The notes: generated by a model from the letters alone, not told the origin. 64,000 nt of DNA from Sporomusaceae bacterium (GCA_031460455.1 JAVKTQ010000001.1:496001-560000), one strand, 5' to 3'; positions 49,636 through 57,660 are shown, counted from the first letter of the stretch. Translations and numbers: made by a program.

Positions 49636-51122
49636 TGCGCTACGCACCGATAGCCGCCGGCGTCGGCGCCGGCAGCGTCATCTATCTGGCCTGGCGGGGC
49701 GTCGACGTCCTGCCCGTCCTGTTCTTCGCCGGCATCGTCGCCGTGCTCGCTTACTACGGCAATAACAAGCTCGGCGGCAAAACCTCGTTCGCCGTTATGG
49801 GCGGCGAGGGAGAACGCCAGCCGGCGATCGTCTTCGACGACATCGGCGGCCAGGAGGTGGCCAAGAACGAGCTGCGCGAGGCGCTGGAGTTCATCCGCGA
49901 CCTCGACGGCATCCGCCGCCTCGGCATCCGCCCCCTCAAGGGCATCCTCCTCGCCGGCCCGCCGGGCACGGGCAAGACGCTGCTCGCCAAGGCCGCGGCC
50001 CGGTTCACCGACTCGGCCTTCGTGGCCGCCAGCGGCTCGGAGTTCGTGGAGATGTACGTCGGCGTCGGCGCCCAGCGCGTCCGCCAGCTGTTCAAGCAGG
50101 CCCGCGGCCTTGCCCGCAAACAGGGCAAGGCGTCGGCGATCGTCTTCATCGACGAGATCGAGGTGCTCGGCGGCAAGCGGGGCCAGAACTCCGGCCACCT
50201 CGAATACGATCAGACGCTGAACGAACTGCTCGTCCAGATGGACGGCCTCGCCACCGATGACGAGGTGCGCGTGCTGCTCATCGCGGCCACCAACCGCGCC
50301 GACATGCTTGACCCCGCCCTCCTCCGCCCCGGCCGCTTCGACCGCCAGGTGCAGGTCGACCTGCCGGACAAGACCGGCCGCCTGCAGATCCTCGGCCTCC
50401 ACACCCGCAACAAGCCGCTGGCCGTCGATGTCGATCTTGCTGTCGTCGCCGCCGACACGTTCGGCTTTTCCGGCGCCCATCTCGAAAGCCTCGTGAACGA
50501 GGCGGCGATCGCCGCCTTGCGCGACGGCGCGCAGGAGGTGACGGCCCGCCACCTCAAGGGGGCGATCGACAAGGTCATCCTCGGCGAGAAGCTCGACCGC
50601 CTGCCCGGCGCGGACGAAAAGCGGCGCATCGCCGTCCACGAGGCCGGCCACGCCATCGCCGGCGAACTGCGCCGCCCCGGCTCGGTGGCGAGCGTGAACG
50701 TGGCCGCCCGCGGCAAGGCGCTCGGCTATGTCCGCCAGACCCAGGCCGACGACCTGTACCTCCATACCGCCGACCAGCTCAAGGATAAGATCGTCGTCGC
50801 CCTCGCCGGCGCGGTGGCCGAGGATATCGCGCTCGGCAGCCGCAGCACCGGGGCGGGCAGCGACTTCCAGCAGGCCGCCGCCCTCGCCCGCCAGCTCGTG
50901 CTTGGCGGCATGTCCGACCTTGGCATCGTGTCGGCCGACGATCTCCCCCAGGGCACGCTCCATATGGCGGTCGCCTCGCTGCTGCAGGGCCTAGAGGCCG
51001 AAACCCACGCCCTGCTCGCCGCCCGCCGCGACACCCTCGACCGCATTGTCGCCGTGCTGCTTGAAAACGAGGGGCTGGGCGGCAACGAATTCCGCGCCCT
51101 GCTGGCGGCTCCCCTACAATGA
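49635..51122 (+). CDS. FtsH-like AAA+ zinc metalloprotease
   Basis: The product is 495 aa, shorter than usual FtsH (about 600-650). Two short membrane helices occupy residues 3-45, without the normal extracellular domain. The AAA+ domain has Walker A GPPGTGKT (about residue 110), Walker B IVFIDEIEVLG, and the pore/SRH region ATNRADMLDPALLRPGRFDR. The protease domain has HEAGH (about residue 337); the third ligand Asp lies in GAGSDFQQAAALAR. It degrades or dislocates membrane proteins. It is coupled to the upstream membrane protein (TGATG). A housekeeping FtsH is expected elsewhere. Confidence 0.88.
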   Translation: MRYAPIAAGVGAGSVIYLAWRGVDVLPVLFFAGIVAVLAYYGNNKLGGKTSFAVMGGEGERQPAIVFDDIGGQEVAKNELREALEFIRDLDGIRRLGIRPLKGILLAGPPGTGKTLLAKAAARFTDSAFVAASGSEFVEMYVGVGAQRVRQLFKQARGLARKQGKASAIVFIDEIEVLGGKRGQNSGHLEYDQTLNELLVQMDGLATDDEVRVLLIAATNRADMLDPALLRPGRFDRQVQVDLPDKTGRLQILGLHTRNKPLAVDVDLAVVAADTFGFSGAHLESLVNEAAIAALRDGAQEVTARHLKGAIDKVILGEKLDRLPGADEKRRIAVHEAGHAIAGELRRPGSVASVNVAARGKALGYVRQTQADDLYLHTADQLKDKIVVALAGAVAEDIALGSRSTGAGSDFQQAAALARQLVLGGMSDLGIVSADDLPQGTLHMAVASLLQGLEAETHALLAARRDTLDRIVAVLLENEGLGGNEFRALLAAPLQ

Positions 51123-51124
51123 CA

Positions 51125-51159
51125 AAAAGCGCCTCCTCGCCACATGGGGAGGCGCTTTT
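51125..51159 (+). terminator. Intrinsic terminator after the FtsH-like gene
   Basis: A 12-bp stem AAAAGCGCCTCC/GGAGGCGCTTTT (51125-51136 and 51148-51159). Confidence 0.85.
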
Positions 51160-51208
51160 CATGTATCCATAATATTTTTACATATATCGAAAATTACGTC
51201 TACTAAAC

Positions 51209-51298
51209 CTGGCATTTGCCCTGACATTTTCGGGCATTTTTTCTGACATATTTTCTGGCCTTTGCTCTGACATTTGTTCTGTCGCACAGGCATTTCGG
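51209..51298. repeat. 12-bp tandem array upstream of the LUD gene
   Basis: Five 12-bp units of the form CTGRCMTWTNNN begin at 51209, 51221, 51243, 51255 and 51267, with one shortened 10-bp unit at 51233 and degenerate units to 51298. The array is AT-richer than its surroundings. It could be a set of protein-binding sites; it lacks spacers of CRISPR size. Confidence 0.7.
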
Positions 51299-51355
51299 GC
51301 ATAGTATTGCCGACAGAAATTTTTTCGCAAAAAACGGAGGAGGCGGGCAAGGAAA

Positions 51356-51991
51356 ATGGACGCGGCAGGAAAATTTGCGGCCGAGGCGCAAAAGACGGTC
51401 GAGGCCCTTAAAGGGAACAGGTTCGCGGCGAGGTATTTCCCGACGGCTCAGGAGGCGGTCAGGGAGCTGATGGCCGCCATCCCGAAGGAGGCGACGGTGG
51501 GGATCGGCGGGTCGTGGACGCTGATACAGCTCGACATCGCGGCTAAGCTGGAGGAGCGGGGCAATACGGTGTTTTGCCACCACAAGAGCGGCCTGACGGC
51601 TGAGGAGGTGCTGGCAACGCGGCGGGCGCAGCTGACCTGCGACGTTTTCCTGACGGGGACGAACGCGATCACCGCCGACGGACGGCTGGTAAATATGGAC
51701 GCGACCGGCAACAGGGTGGCGGCGATGATGTTCGGGCCGAAGAAGGTTTTCGTGCTGACGGGGGCCAACAAGATCGTGCCCGGCATCCACGAGGCGATGG
51801 AACGCATCCGCGCGACGGCGGCGCCCCAGAATAACAAGCGCCTGAACCGCCCCAACCCGTGCGTGCAGAGCGGGCGGTGCATGGACTGCCAGGGGCCGAC
51901 GCGGCTGTGCAATATCACGACAGTCATCCACAAGAAGCCGCCGGCGTCGGATATTCATGTGTGGGTGATCGGCGAAGAATTAGGGTACTGA
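51356..51991 (+). CDS. LUD-domain protein (LutC/YkgG-type, DUF162)
   Basis: The product is 211 aa. The LUD fold is readable as VGIGGSWTLIQLDI (about residue 49), VFLTGTNAITADGRLVNMDA (about 98-117) and VFVLTGANKIVPG (about 137). A C-terminal Cys cluster, NPCVQSGRCMDCQGPTRLC, suggests an iron-sulfur or zinc site that plain LutC lacks. Proteins of this type are common as single genes in anaerobic Bacillota and are of unknown role. GGAGGAGG lies 14 bases before the ATG, a long spacing, so the start is not certain. Confidence 0.82.
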   Translation: MDAAGKFAAEAQKTVEALKGNRFAARYFPTAQEAVRELMAAIPKEATVGIGGSWTLIQLDIAAKLEERGNTVFCHHKSGLTAEEVLATRRAQLTCDVFLTGTNAITADGRLVNMDATGNRVAAMMFGPKKVFVLTGANKIVPGIHEAMERIRATAAPQNNKRLNRPNPCVQSGRCMDCQGPTRLCNITTVIHKKPPASDIHVWVIGEELGY

Positions 51992-51997
51992 AATTAC

Positions 51998-52120
51998 GGC
52001 CGTTGATAAGCCCCCATCTGTGTCGTTGGTCCTCGGATGGCCCACTCGACGTACGCAACCAAGTACGCCGTCGCGGGCCATCCTCCGGTCCGCCTAACAT
52101 CTGGGGGCTTCTGAACGGCC
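51998..52120 (-). repeat. Dispersed hairpin repeat, family A copy 4
   Basis: On the minus strand it runs from GGCCGTTCAGAAGCCCCCAG to CAGATGGGGGCTTATCAACG plus GCC. The outer stem AAGCCCCCA/TGGGGGCTT is perfect. The central part is of the copy-2 type (GTACTTGGTTGCGTAC). It overlaps the last codons of the GNAT gene. Confidence 0.85.
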
Positions 52121-52600
52121 TATGGAATATTTATAGAATTTGCTGTCCACCTTCATAACCGGGAAGGCGGGCGGCAGGTCGGCTTGGGCGATTGCGGCGA
52201 AGCCCTTCTTTTCGTAGAAGCGGTGGGCGGCGAGGAATTTGGCGGTAGTGCCGAGGTATATTTCGCGGAGGCCTTTACCGCCGGCCCAGGCGAGGAGGGT
52301 TTCCAGCAGCAGGCCGGCGGTGTTGTGGGGCGCGCCACGGTAGGCGGGGGCGACGAACATCTTGCGCAGGGCGGCCTGACGGCCGCCGATGTCGATGAGG
52401 GCGACGGTACCGACGACCTTGCCGCCGTCAATGGCCAGCCAGAAGTTGCCCGCGCCGGTACGGTAGAAGGTTTCGATATTATCGAGGTCAGGCTGGTCGG
52501 CGCGGGTGATGGCGATACCGAACTCGTCCCGCTGGATGGCGAGGATGTGCGCGATCATCCGCTCCCTGTACGGCTCTGAATACTCCCGGATGCTAATCAT
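52094..52600 (-). CDS. GNAT-family acetyltransferase
   Basis: The product is 168 aa. It starts ISIREYSEPYRERMIAHILA; the acetyl-CoA loop lies in MFVAPAYRGAPHNTAGLLLE (about residue 88), and LGTTAKFLAAHRFYEKKGF (about 122) is the C-terminal GNAT signature. The ATG at 52600 has GGAGGAG upstream and overlaps the marR stop by 8 bases. The last nine residues and the stop codon fall in family A copy 4, so the repeat has changed the C terminus. The MarR gene before it suggests joint control. Confidence 0.87.
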   Translation of the reverse strand: MISIREYSEPYRERMIAHILAIQRDEFGIAITRADQPDLDNIETFYRTGAGNFWLAIDGGKVVGTVALIDIGGRQAALRKMFVAPAYRGAPHNTAGLLLETLLAWAGGKGLREIYLGTTAKFLAAHRFYEKKGFAAIAQADLPPAFPVMKVDSKFYKYSIGRSEAPRC

Positions 52601-53075
52601 CGCTGTCTTCTCCTCCCCCGCCCTGCTTCTGCTCCAGCCACTCTTTTTCGATGTTGGCCCGCATCCGCCCAAGGAGGCCGAGGGCGGCGGCGCGCTCGGC
52701 GTCGCTGAAGCCGGCGAAGCAGATGTCGATGCTGCGGTTCTCCTCGGCGATGATGCCGGGGTAGACTTCGAGGGCCAGCTCGGACGGGACGAGCCGCCAC
52801 ATGCGCCCGTCGACAGGGTCGCGCTCCCGCTGGACATAGCCGGCGGCCATGAGCTTCTGCACGGCCTTGGTTGTTGTCGTCTTGTCGACCTTGAGCAGCA
52901 CAGACAGCTCGGCGAGGTTGACGCCGGGGTGCTCGCAGATGCGGGTGAGAAAGGTGAACTGCCCCCGCTGGAGGCTGATCTCCCGGTACTTGACGTCGGC
53001 CAGCGTATGTATGCACCGCGCCACCGCACCGATTTCGCGGAGGATCTGATTTTTGAGAGTGTTGATGGCGGCCAC
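52593..53075 (-). CDS. MarR-family transcriptional regulator
   Basis: The product is 160 aa. The winged helix is clear: SLQRGQFTFLTRICEHPGVN, then LAELSVLLKVDKTTTTKAVQ and AAGYVQRERDPVDGRMWRL. The start is uncertain: GTG at 53075 overlaps the only purine-rich site (GGGAGG), and no better start is in frame. The promoter region carries two near-perfect palindromes, so it most likely represses itself and the co-transcribed GNAT gene. Ligand unknown. Confidence 0.9.
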   Translation of the reverse strand: MAAINTLKNQILREIGAVARCIHTLADVKYREISLQRGQFTFLTRICEHPGVNLAELSVLLKVDKTTTTKAVQKLMAAGYVQRERDPVDGRMWRLVPSELALEVYPGIIAEENRSIDICFAGFSDAERAAALGLLGRMRANIEKEWLEQKQGGGGEDSDD

Positions 53076-53093
53076 CTCCCGGCAGGCAAAAAA

Positions 53094-53148
53094 TAGTTGA
53101 AATTTCTACTAATCCTATTATAGCGAGAGATAGTAGAAATTTCAACTA
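53094..53148. promoter_or_regulatory. Twin MarR operators around a -10 box
   Basis: Two 18-bp sites, TAGTTGAAATTTCTACTA (53094-53111) and TAGTAGAAATTTCAACTA (53131-53148), are exact reverse complements of each other, and each is itself a palindrome apart from one base pair (TAGTnGAAATTTCnACTA). The 19-bp spacer contains, on the minus strand, TATAAT. Both sites together must cover the marR promoter. Confidence 0.85.
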
Positions 53149-53215
53149 AATTATATGTTTTAAATCAAGGATTAAAAAAACAACCCGCAACCTCGCCGGA
53201 TGCGGCGGAGAATGC

Positions 53216-53480
53216 GGGCGTGGGCGGCGTTGCGGAGGGCGTTACGCGCCGTTGGCGCAGGGGGCCGGTAAGTGCGCCACTCTTAGCGCTTCAGCGGTTA
53301 GAGGGGCGGCCTGCCCCTTGCGGGTACACGAACGTACGCCCGACCATGGACGGACGGGCGAGGAGCCATCTGTCACGGATGACAGTTGGCGACGGTACGG
53401 CTGTGTCGGCCCGAGCCTTACGGAGCGTTCGACCGGAGCTTCGGCGCATAGCCCGCGTCCTCCGCAATCTGTTTAATCAT
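53216..53480 (+). repeat. Repeat family B, long copy
   Basis: It is bordered by inverted ends TTGCGGAGG (53232-53240) and CCTCCGCAA (about 53459-53467). The right part, 53326-53467, is about 90 % identical by eye to 54468-54608. The left part matches the fragment at 9697-9782. Two smaller palindromes are inside (CCATCTGTC...GACAGTTGG). No coding frame is believable. Confidence 0.75.
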
Positions 53481-53545
53481 CGACTTTTTCAATGCTTTCA
53501 CCCCGGCCACAAACAAAACCCCAATCCCTTTCCCACACACAGAAA

Positions 53546-53569
53546 GCCCCGGCCTCACGGCCGGGGTTT
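53546..53569 (-). terminator. Terminator of the secreted-protein gene
   Basis: On the minus strand a GC-rich stem (AACCCCGGCC/GGCCGGGGCTT type, 53546-53567) lies 12 bases after the stop, with a weak T tract. Confidence 0.7.
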
Positions 53570-53578
53570 CTTGTCCTG

Positions 53579-54241
53579 CTAAATTCTTTGTGGGTTGGCG
53601 GTTTCGCTGAAGCGCAGCGTTGTGCCTGCTGGGTAGGTGGTCACGCCTATCGTCAGGTCATTGGCCAGCGTTCCCGTGATTACCTCGCCGTTGGATCCGA
53701 AAAGCACTTCGGTGAGACCCTTGAATTTTACGAATCCTGCGTTGATGTTATTCGGTAAAGATGTGCGCCATCCCTTGGGATGAAAATATGTATCGGCTTT
53801 TGGCGTTCCCCGGAGAAGACTGCCGTCGTTGTTGAATTCGATATAAGTCCCGTATTTTAGATATACGACTGGGTTAGCGTCGCCGTATAAAATAACCGTC
53901 GCGTCGTGTTGCAATGTTCCCGAAAGCACCAGACCGCGTTCGTTAAAAGTGACCCTGCCTGGTTTGAAGGCGACGAGCGCGCGGGCGCCCCCCGGTATTT
54001 CTTCGAAAAGAGCGGAGCTATAACCGACGGTGAGTAATCGCTCGTTCCACCGCAAATCGCCGGAAATCACCTCGTTGTTATCATTCAAAATAACCGTGGT
54101 CCCTTCCTTGAAAGTCAGCGCCCCGGCGATCCAGCCCTGAGGGTGAAGCTCCGTATCGCGCTCCAGCAATTTGGATGTCGAGCAAAACGCCACCGCTGGA
54201 ATAACCATTATCACCGCCAGGAAAATGATTATCCTTTTCAT
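53579..54241 (-). CDS. Secreted repeat protein of unknown function
   Basis: The product is 220 aa. A signal peptide covers residues 1-19 (RIIIFLAVIMVIPAVAF). The mature part has five to six weak repeats of about 30 residues, each with a strand, an Asn/Gly turn and a phrase like V(I/L)SGxL or EVI(S/T)G: NNEVISGDLRW, RGLVLSGTLQHD, DGSLLRGTPK, NGEVITGTLAND. This could form a beta-solenoid. The base composition is less GC-rich than its neighbours and both sides are bordered by family B repeats, which suggests transfer. No family recognised. Confidence 0.65.
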   Translation of the reverse strand: MKRIIIFLAVIMVIPAVAFCSTSKLLERDTELHPQGWIAGALTFKEGTTVILNDNNEVISGDLRWNERLLTVGYSSALFEEIPGGARALVAFKPGRVTFNERGLVLSGTLQHDATVILYGDANPVVYLKYGTYIEFNNDGSLLRGTPKADTYFHPKGWRTSLPNNINAGFVKFKGLTEVLFGSNGEVITGTLANDLTIGVTTYPAGTTLRFSETANPQRI

Positions 54242-54467
54242 AAAATCCCCCTGCGAATCAAACTTTGCAAATTACTTCTCTATTTTCCATTATATTCCTT
54301 TCGTTAGGCATGTCAAGGGGACGTGGTTATTGACACTATGTGTAATTGGTTCAGACCTACTTGAACCTGAATTCGAGTTGCCTGGTTTTGTAAAACGACA
54401 TATGGCCGATACCCCCGAGGCTCCAAGCCTAATTTCATACTATGTCGGTCCTTTGCTTAGGCCGGTA

Positions 54468-54608
54468 ACACGAACGTACGCCCGGCCATGGACGGACGGG
54501 CGAGGAGCCATCTGTCACGGACGACAGTTGGCGACGGTACGGCTGTGTCGGCCCGAGCCTATGGCGCGTTCGCCTGGAGCTCCGGCGCATAGCCTGCGTT
54601 CTCCGCAA
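54468..54608 (+). repeat. Repeat family B, short copy
   Basis: It matches 53326-53467 from ACACGAACGTACGCCC to CTCCGCAA with scattered single changes, in the same orientation. The left third seen in the long copy is missing here. The two copies flank the secreted-protein gene as direct repeats. Confidence 0.78.
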
Positions 54609-54628
54609 AGGGCTATATATAGAGAACA

Positions 54629-54654
54629 AACTCCCGGTATATACCGGGAGTTTT
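54629..54654. terminator. Palindromic terminator after the efflux pump gene
   Basis: A perfect 12-bp stem AACTCCCGGTAT/ATACCGGGAGTT (54629-54652) without a loop spacer; T-rich on both sides. Confidence 0.75.
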
Positions 54655-54662
54655 ATATTGGG

Positions 54663-56249
54663 CTATTCGTTTGTTACTGCGACAAGGTCGGCCGTCTCGG
54701 CAACCTCCTCTGCTGCTGCCGGCTTGGGGATATCGCGGATGAGGAGGGCGGCTAGGACGCCGAGGACGGCGAAGAGGGCGGCGATTTGGAAGACGTCGGC
54801 GTAGGCCATGACGGCGGCTTGTTTGGCGACCATGCCCTTTAGGACGGCGAGGGCCGCGCCGTAGGCCTGGTCGGCGGCGAGGCCGCTCTGGATGAAGCCG
54901 CCTTTGAGGGCGGCGAGCAGCCCTGTTGCTGCGGGCGAGGCGGTGTCGACGTATTCGGCGAGGACGGCGGCGTGAAAGGACTGCCGGTCGTCGAGGAATG
55001 TGCCGAAGAGGGCGATACCGACGCTGCCGCCGACGTTTTTGAAGAGGTTGAAGACGCCGGAGCCGACGCCGGTTTTATCTTTGGGGAGGGTGGCCATGGC
55101 GGCATTTGAGAGGGGCGACATGGTGAGCGCCAGGCCGACGCCCATGAGGACGAGGCGGACGGCGATGAAGGGGTAGCCGGTGTCGGCGGTGATGGTGCGG
55201 AAGGAGTAGAGGCTGACGGCGAGGAGGAGCATGCCGATGGCGGTGGGCGTCCTCCCCCCCGCCCGGTCGGCGAGCTTGCCGCCCAGAGGGGCCATGACGA
55301 TCATGGCGGCGATGAGGGGGAAGAGCGACAGGCCGGCGCGGATGGGCGAATAGCCGAGGATGTTGCGGAGGAAGAAGGGGATGAGGAACAGGCCGCCCAT
55401 CAGGGTCATGAAGGTGAGAAAGCCGACGATGTTGGCGACGGAGAAGGTGGCGCTCTTGAAGAGGCCGAGGTCGACGAGCGGCTCGGCGACGCGGCGCTCG
55501 ATGAGGACGAAGGCGGCGAGGCTCAGAGCCATGAGGGTGAAGAGGCTGACGATATAAGGAGAGGTCCAGCCTTCCTGGCCGCCGCGGTTGAGGGCGACGA
55601 TGAGGGCGCCGAGGCTGGCGACCAGCGTGAGGCCGCCGAGAAAGTCGATGGGCTTTGTGGTGTCCTGCGGGGGCGATTCCTCGAGGACGAGGACGGCGAG
55701 GACGATGCCGACGGCGGAGATGGGGACGATGCTGCTGAACAGCGCCCGCCAGCTGACGTATTCGACGATGTAGCCGCCGACGGTGGGGCCTAAAACGGCG
55801 CCGGCGGCCGCAAACGCCCCCCACATGCCCATGGCCTGGCCGCGCTCGCTGGGCGGGAAGGCGTCGGCGACGAGGGCCATGGCGTTGGGGAAGTACATGG
55901 CGGCGCCAAGCCCCTGGACGATGCGGAAGAAGATGACGGAGGCGGCGTTCCAGGAGAGGCCGACCATCATGGTGGCGACGGTGAAGACGACGAGGCCGGC
56001 GACGTAGACCTTTTTGCGGCCGAACTGGTCGCCGAATTTGCCGGTGATGGGCAGGGTGGCGCCGTAGGGGATCATGTAGGCGAGGAGCACCCAGGTGACG
56101 GTGTCCATGGTGAAGCCGAAGGAGTTCATGATGTTGCTGAGGGCGATGTCGAGCGAGCTGGCGACATAGCCGCTGAGGACGGTGCCGAGGGAGACGATGG
56201 CCAGGACGAGGTATTTGTCGGGTTTGGCGGCGGCGTTCACGGCGCTCAC
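54663..56249 (-). CDS. emrB: DHA2-family MFS efflux transporter (EmrB/QacA type)
   Basis: The product is 528 aa with fourteen membrane helices. Motif A is GKFGDQFGRKKVYVAGL (about residue 66), and the antiporter motif C region reads GPTVGGYIVEYVSWRALF (about 152-169). The start SDI-type motif is SLDIALSNIMNSF. It works with the membrane-fusion protein encoded just upstream; the coding regions overlap by 4 bases. Together they probably expel hydrophobic toxic compounds across both membranes, in line with an outer membrane. A PadR regulator heads the operon. Confidence 0.93.
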   Translation of the reverse strand: MSAVNAAAKPDKYLVLAIVSLGTVLSGYVASSLDIALSNIMNSFGFTMDTVTWVLLAYMIPYGATLPITGKFGDQFGRKKVYVAGLVVFTVATMMVGLSWNAASVIFFRIVQGLGAAMYFPNAMALVADAFPPSERGQAMGMWGAFAAAGAVLGPTVGGYIVEYVSWRALFSSIVPISAVGIVLAVLVLEESPPQDTTKPIDFLGGLTLVASLGALIVALNRGGQEGWTSPYIVSLFTLMALSLAAFVLIERRVAEPLVDLGLFKSATFSVANIVGFLTFMTLMGGLFLIPFFLRNILGYSPIRAGLSLFPLIAAMIVMAPLGGKLADRAGGRTPTAIGMLLLAVSLYSFRTITADTGYPFIAVRLVLMGVGLALTMSPLSNAAMATLPKDKTGVGSGVFNLFKNVGGSVGIALFGTFLDDRQSFHAAVLAEYVDTASPAATGLLAALKGGFIQSGLAADQAYGAALAVLKGMVAKQAAVMAYADVFQIAALFAVLGVLAALLIRDIPKPAAAEEVAETADLVAVTNE

Positions 56250-57268
56250 CTGCCGGTGAGGATGGCGACGACGGCCGACATCCCGGGCCGGAGGGCCGCC
56301 TGGCCGCTGTCGGTGATTTTTATTTTGACGGGGATGCGCTGGGTGACTTTGGTGAAGTTGCCGGTGGCGTTGTCGGCCGGCAGGAGGGCGAACTGGGAGC
56401 CGGTGGCGGCGCCGACTTCGACTACTTCGCCGGTGAATTTCTGCCGCGGATAGGCGTCGACGGTGAACTTGACGGCCTCGCCGGTCGCGATGCGGCCGAT
56501 CTCGGTTTCCTCGATGTTGGCCTCGACCCAGGAGTCGGCCGGGTTGGTGATGCTGTAGATCGTCTGGCCGACCGAGACCATCTCGCCGCGGTCGACGGGA
56601 AGCTTGGCGACGATGCCGGCAACGGGGGCGACGATGACGGAGTTTTCGACCTGGAGGCGGGCGTTTTTGAGGGCGGCGGCGGCCTGGGCGACCTGGGCCT
56701 TGGCGAAGTCGACGTCCTGGGCGGCCGCGCCTTCGGCGGCGAGGCTTAGGCCCTGGCGGGCGGCTTCGTACTGGGCCTGGGCTACTTTGAGGGCGGTGAG
56801 GGCCGCATCACGTTGCTGGGCGGACAGGGCGCCGTCTTCGTAGAGGGTGGCGGTGCGCTCGTAATCGCGGCGGGTGTTCTCAAGGTTGGCTTCGGCCTGG
56901 GCGACCGAGGATTCGGCCTGGGCGACCTGCTGGGGGCGGCTACCGGCCTCAAGGGAGGCCAGCTTGGCCTGAGCGGCGGCGAGGTTGGCCTCAGCCTGCT
57001 CGGCCTGGATGTGGAGGGCTTTGCCGTCGATCCTGGCGATGACCTGGCCGGCCTCGACCCGGTCGCCCTCGCGGACGGCGAGCTCTTCGAGCTGGCCGGG
57101 GACTTTGGTGCTGACGTTGATGATGCTGCTTTTGATACGGGCGTCGTCGGTGGAAACTTTGCCGCTGGCGGCGAACCACCACCAGCCGCCGGCGACGGCG
57201 AGAGCGCCCGCGATCAGCCCTGCGGCGATGGTGAGTTTGCGTTTGTCCATTTTTTTCGGGCCGCTCAT
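56246..57268 (-). CDS. emrA: HlyD/EmrA-type membrane-fusion protein
   Basis: The product is 340 aa. One membrane helix (residues 12-30) is followed by a lipoyl half-motif (STKVPGQLEELAVREGDRVE), a long coiled coil (about residues 80-195, very rich in Ala/Gln/Glu), the second lipoyl half (VIVAPVAGIVAKLPVDRGEM) and a beta-barrel domain (SWVEANIEETEIGRIATGEA). It links the inner-membrane pump with an outer-membrane channel. It lies 35 bases after padR and overlaps emrB. No outer-membrane channel gene is in the window. Confidence 0.93.
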   Translation of the reverse strand: MSGPKKMDKRKLTIAAGLIAGALAVAGGWWWFAASGKVSTDDARIKSSIINVSTKVPGQLEELAVREGDRVEAGQVIARIDGKALHIQAEQAEANLAAAQAKLASLEAGSRPQQVAQAESSVAQAEANLENTRRDYERTATLYEDGALSAQQRDAALTALKVAQAQYEAARQGLSLAAEGAAAQDVDFAKAQVAQAAAALKNARLQVENSVIVAPVAGIVAKLPVDRGEMVSVGQTIYSITNPADSWVEANIEETEIGRIATGEAVKFTVDAYPRQKFTGEVVEVGAATGSQFALLPADNATGNFTKVTQRIPVKIKITDSGQAALRPGMSAVVAILTGR

Positions 57269-57303
57269 GTTGATTCCTCCTGGTATGTTAATGGTGTTGT
57301 TTT

Positions 57304-57660
57304 TCAGTCGGCGAAGAGGTAATCGCGGATGGCTTTATGGCGACGCTCGAGCTCCAGCATTTTGGCCCGGGCGGTGTTTTTCAGCGTGGCGAGGTAGGCG
57401 CACCCGCCGGGGGTGATGGTGTAGACGCGCTTGCTGCGGGTAGCGGGGTTTTCCCAGCTGCCTTCGACATAGCCGCCCTCTTCGAGCTGGCGGAGGAGCG
57501 GATAGAGGAAATTGGGGTTGGGCTGGACGGCGTCGCCGGTGACGCGCTTGATCTCGGCGGCGATGCGGTTGCCGTGGGCGGCTTTCGTTTTGAGGATTTT
57601 GAGGATGAAGAGGGCGGTGACGAGCTTGATCCACGTTTTGGCGTCCGGGCGGCTGAACAC
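57304..57660 (-). CDS. PadR-family transcriptional regulator
   Basis: The product is 118 aa. The winged helix begins TALFILKILKTKAAHGNRIA, the family signature is NPNFLYPLLRQLEEGGYVEG, and the wing is SKRVYTITPGG. It is the first gene of the pump operon and a PadR-type site lies at the predicted start site of transcription. Derepression by a pump substrate is the usual scheme. The ATG has AGGAGG upstream (GCAAAGGAGGTCTTC). Confidence 0.92.
   Translation of the reverse strand: MFSRPDAKTWIKLVTALFILKILKTKAAHGNRIAAEIKRVTGDAVQPNPNFLYPLLRQLEEGGYVEGSWENPATRSKRVYTITPGGCAYLATLKNTARAKMLELERRHKAIRDYLFAD

Noticed and set aside
49587-50963. A 458-codon minus-strand frame opposite the FtsH-like gene
   Set aside because: It lies opposite Walker and HEAGH motifs of the real gene and has no start site.
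51209-51298. The 12-bp array as a CRISPR
   Set aside because: Units are adjacent, without spacers of 25-40 bases, and no cas genes are present.
51159-51355. A dif site near the skew switch
   Set aside because: One half resembles a XerD arm (TTACGTCTACT) but the other half does not fit; and the skew change has the origin-like direction, not the terminus-like one.
44500-51500. A chromosomal origin
   Set aside because: No dnaA-type gene set or DnaA-box cluster was seen; kept only as an open skew anomaly.
53220-53580. A 120-codon plus-strand frame
   Set aside because: It is made of repeat family B and continues into a terminator; no ribosome site.
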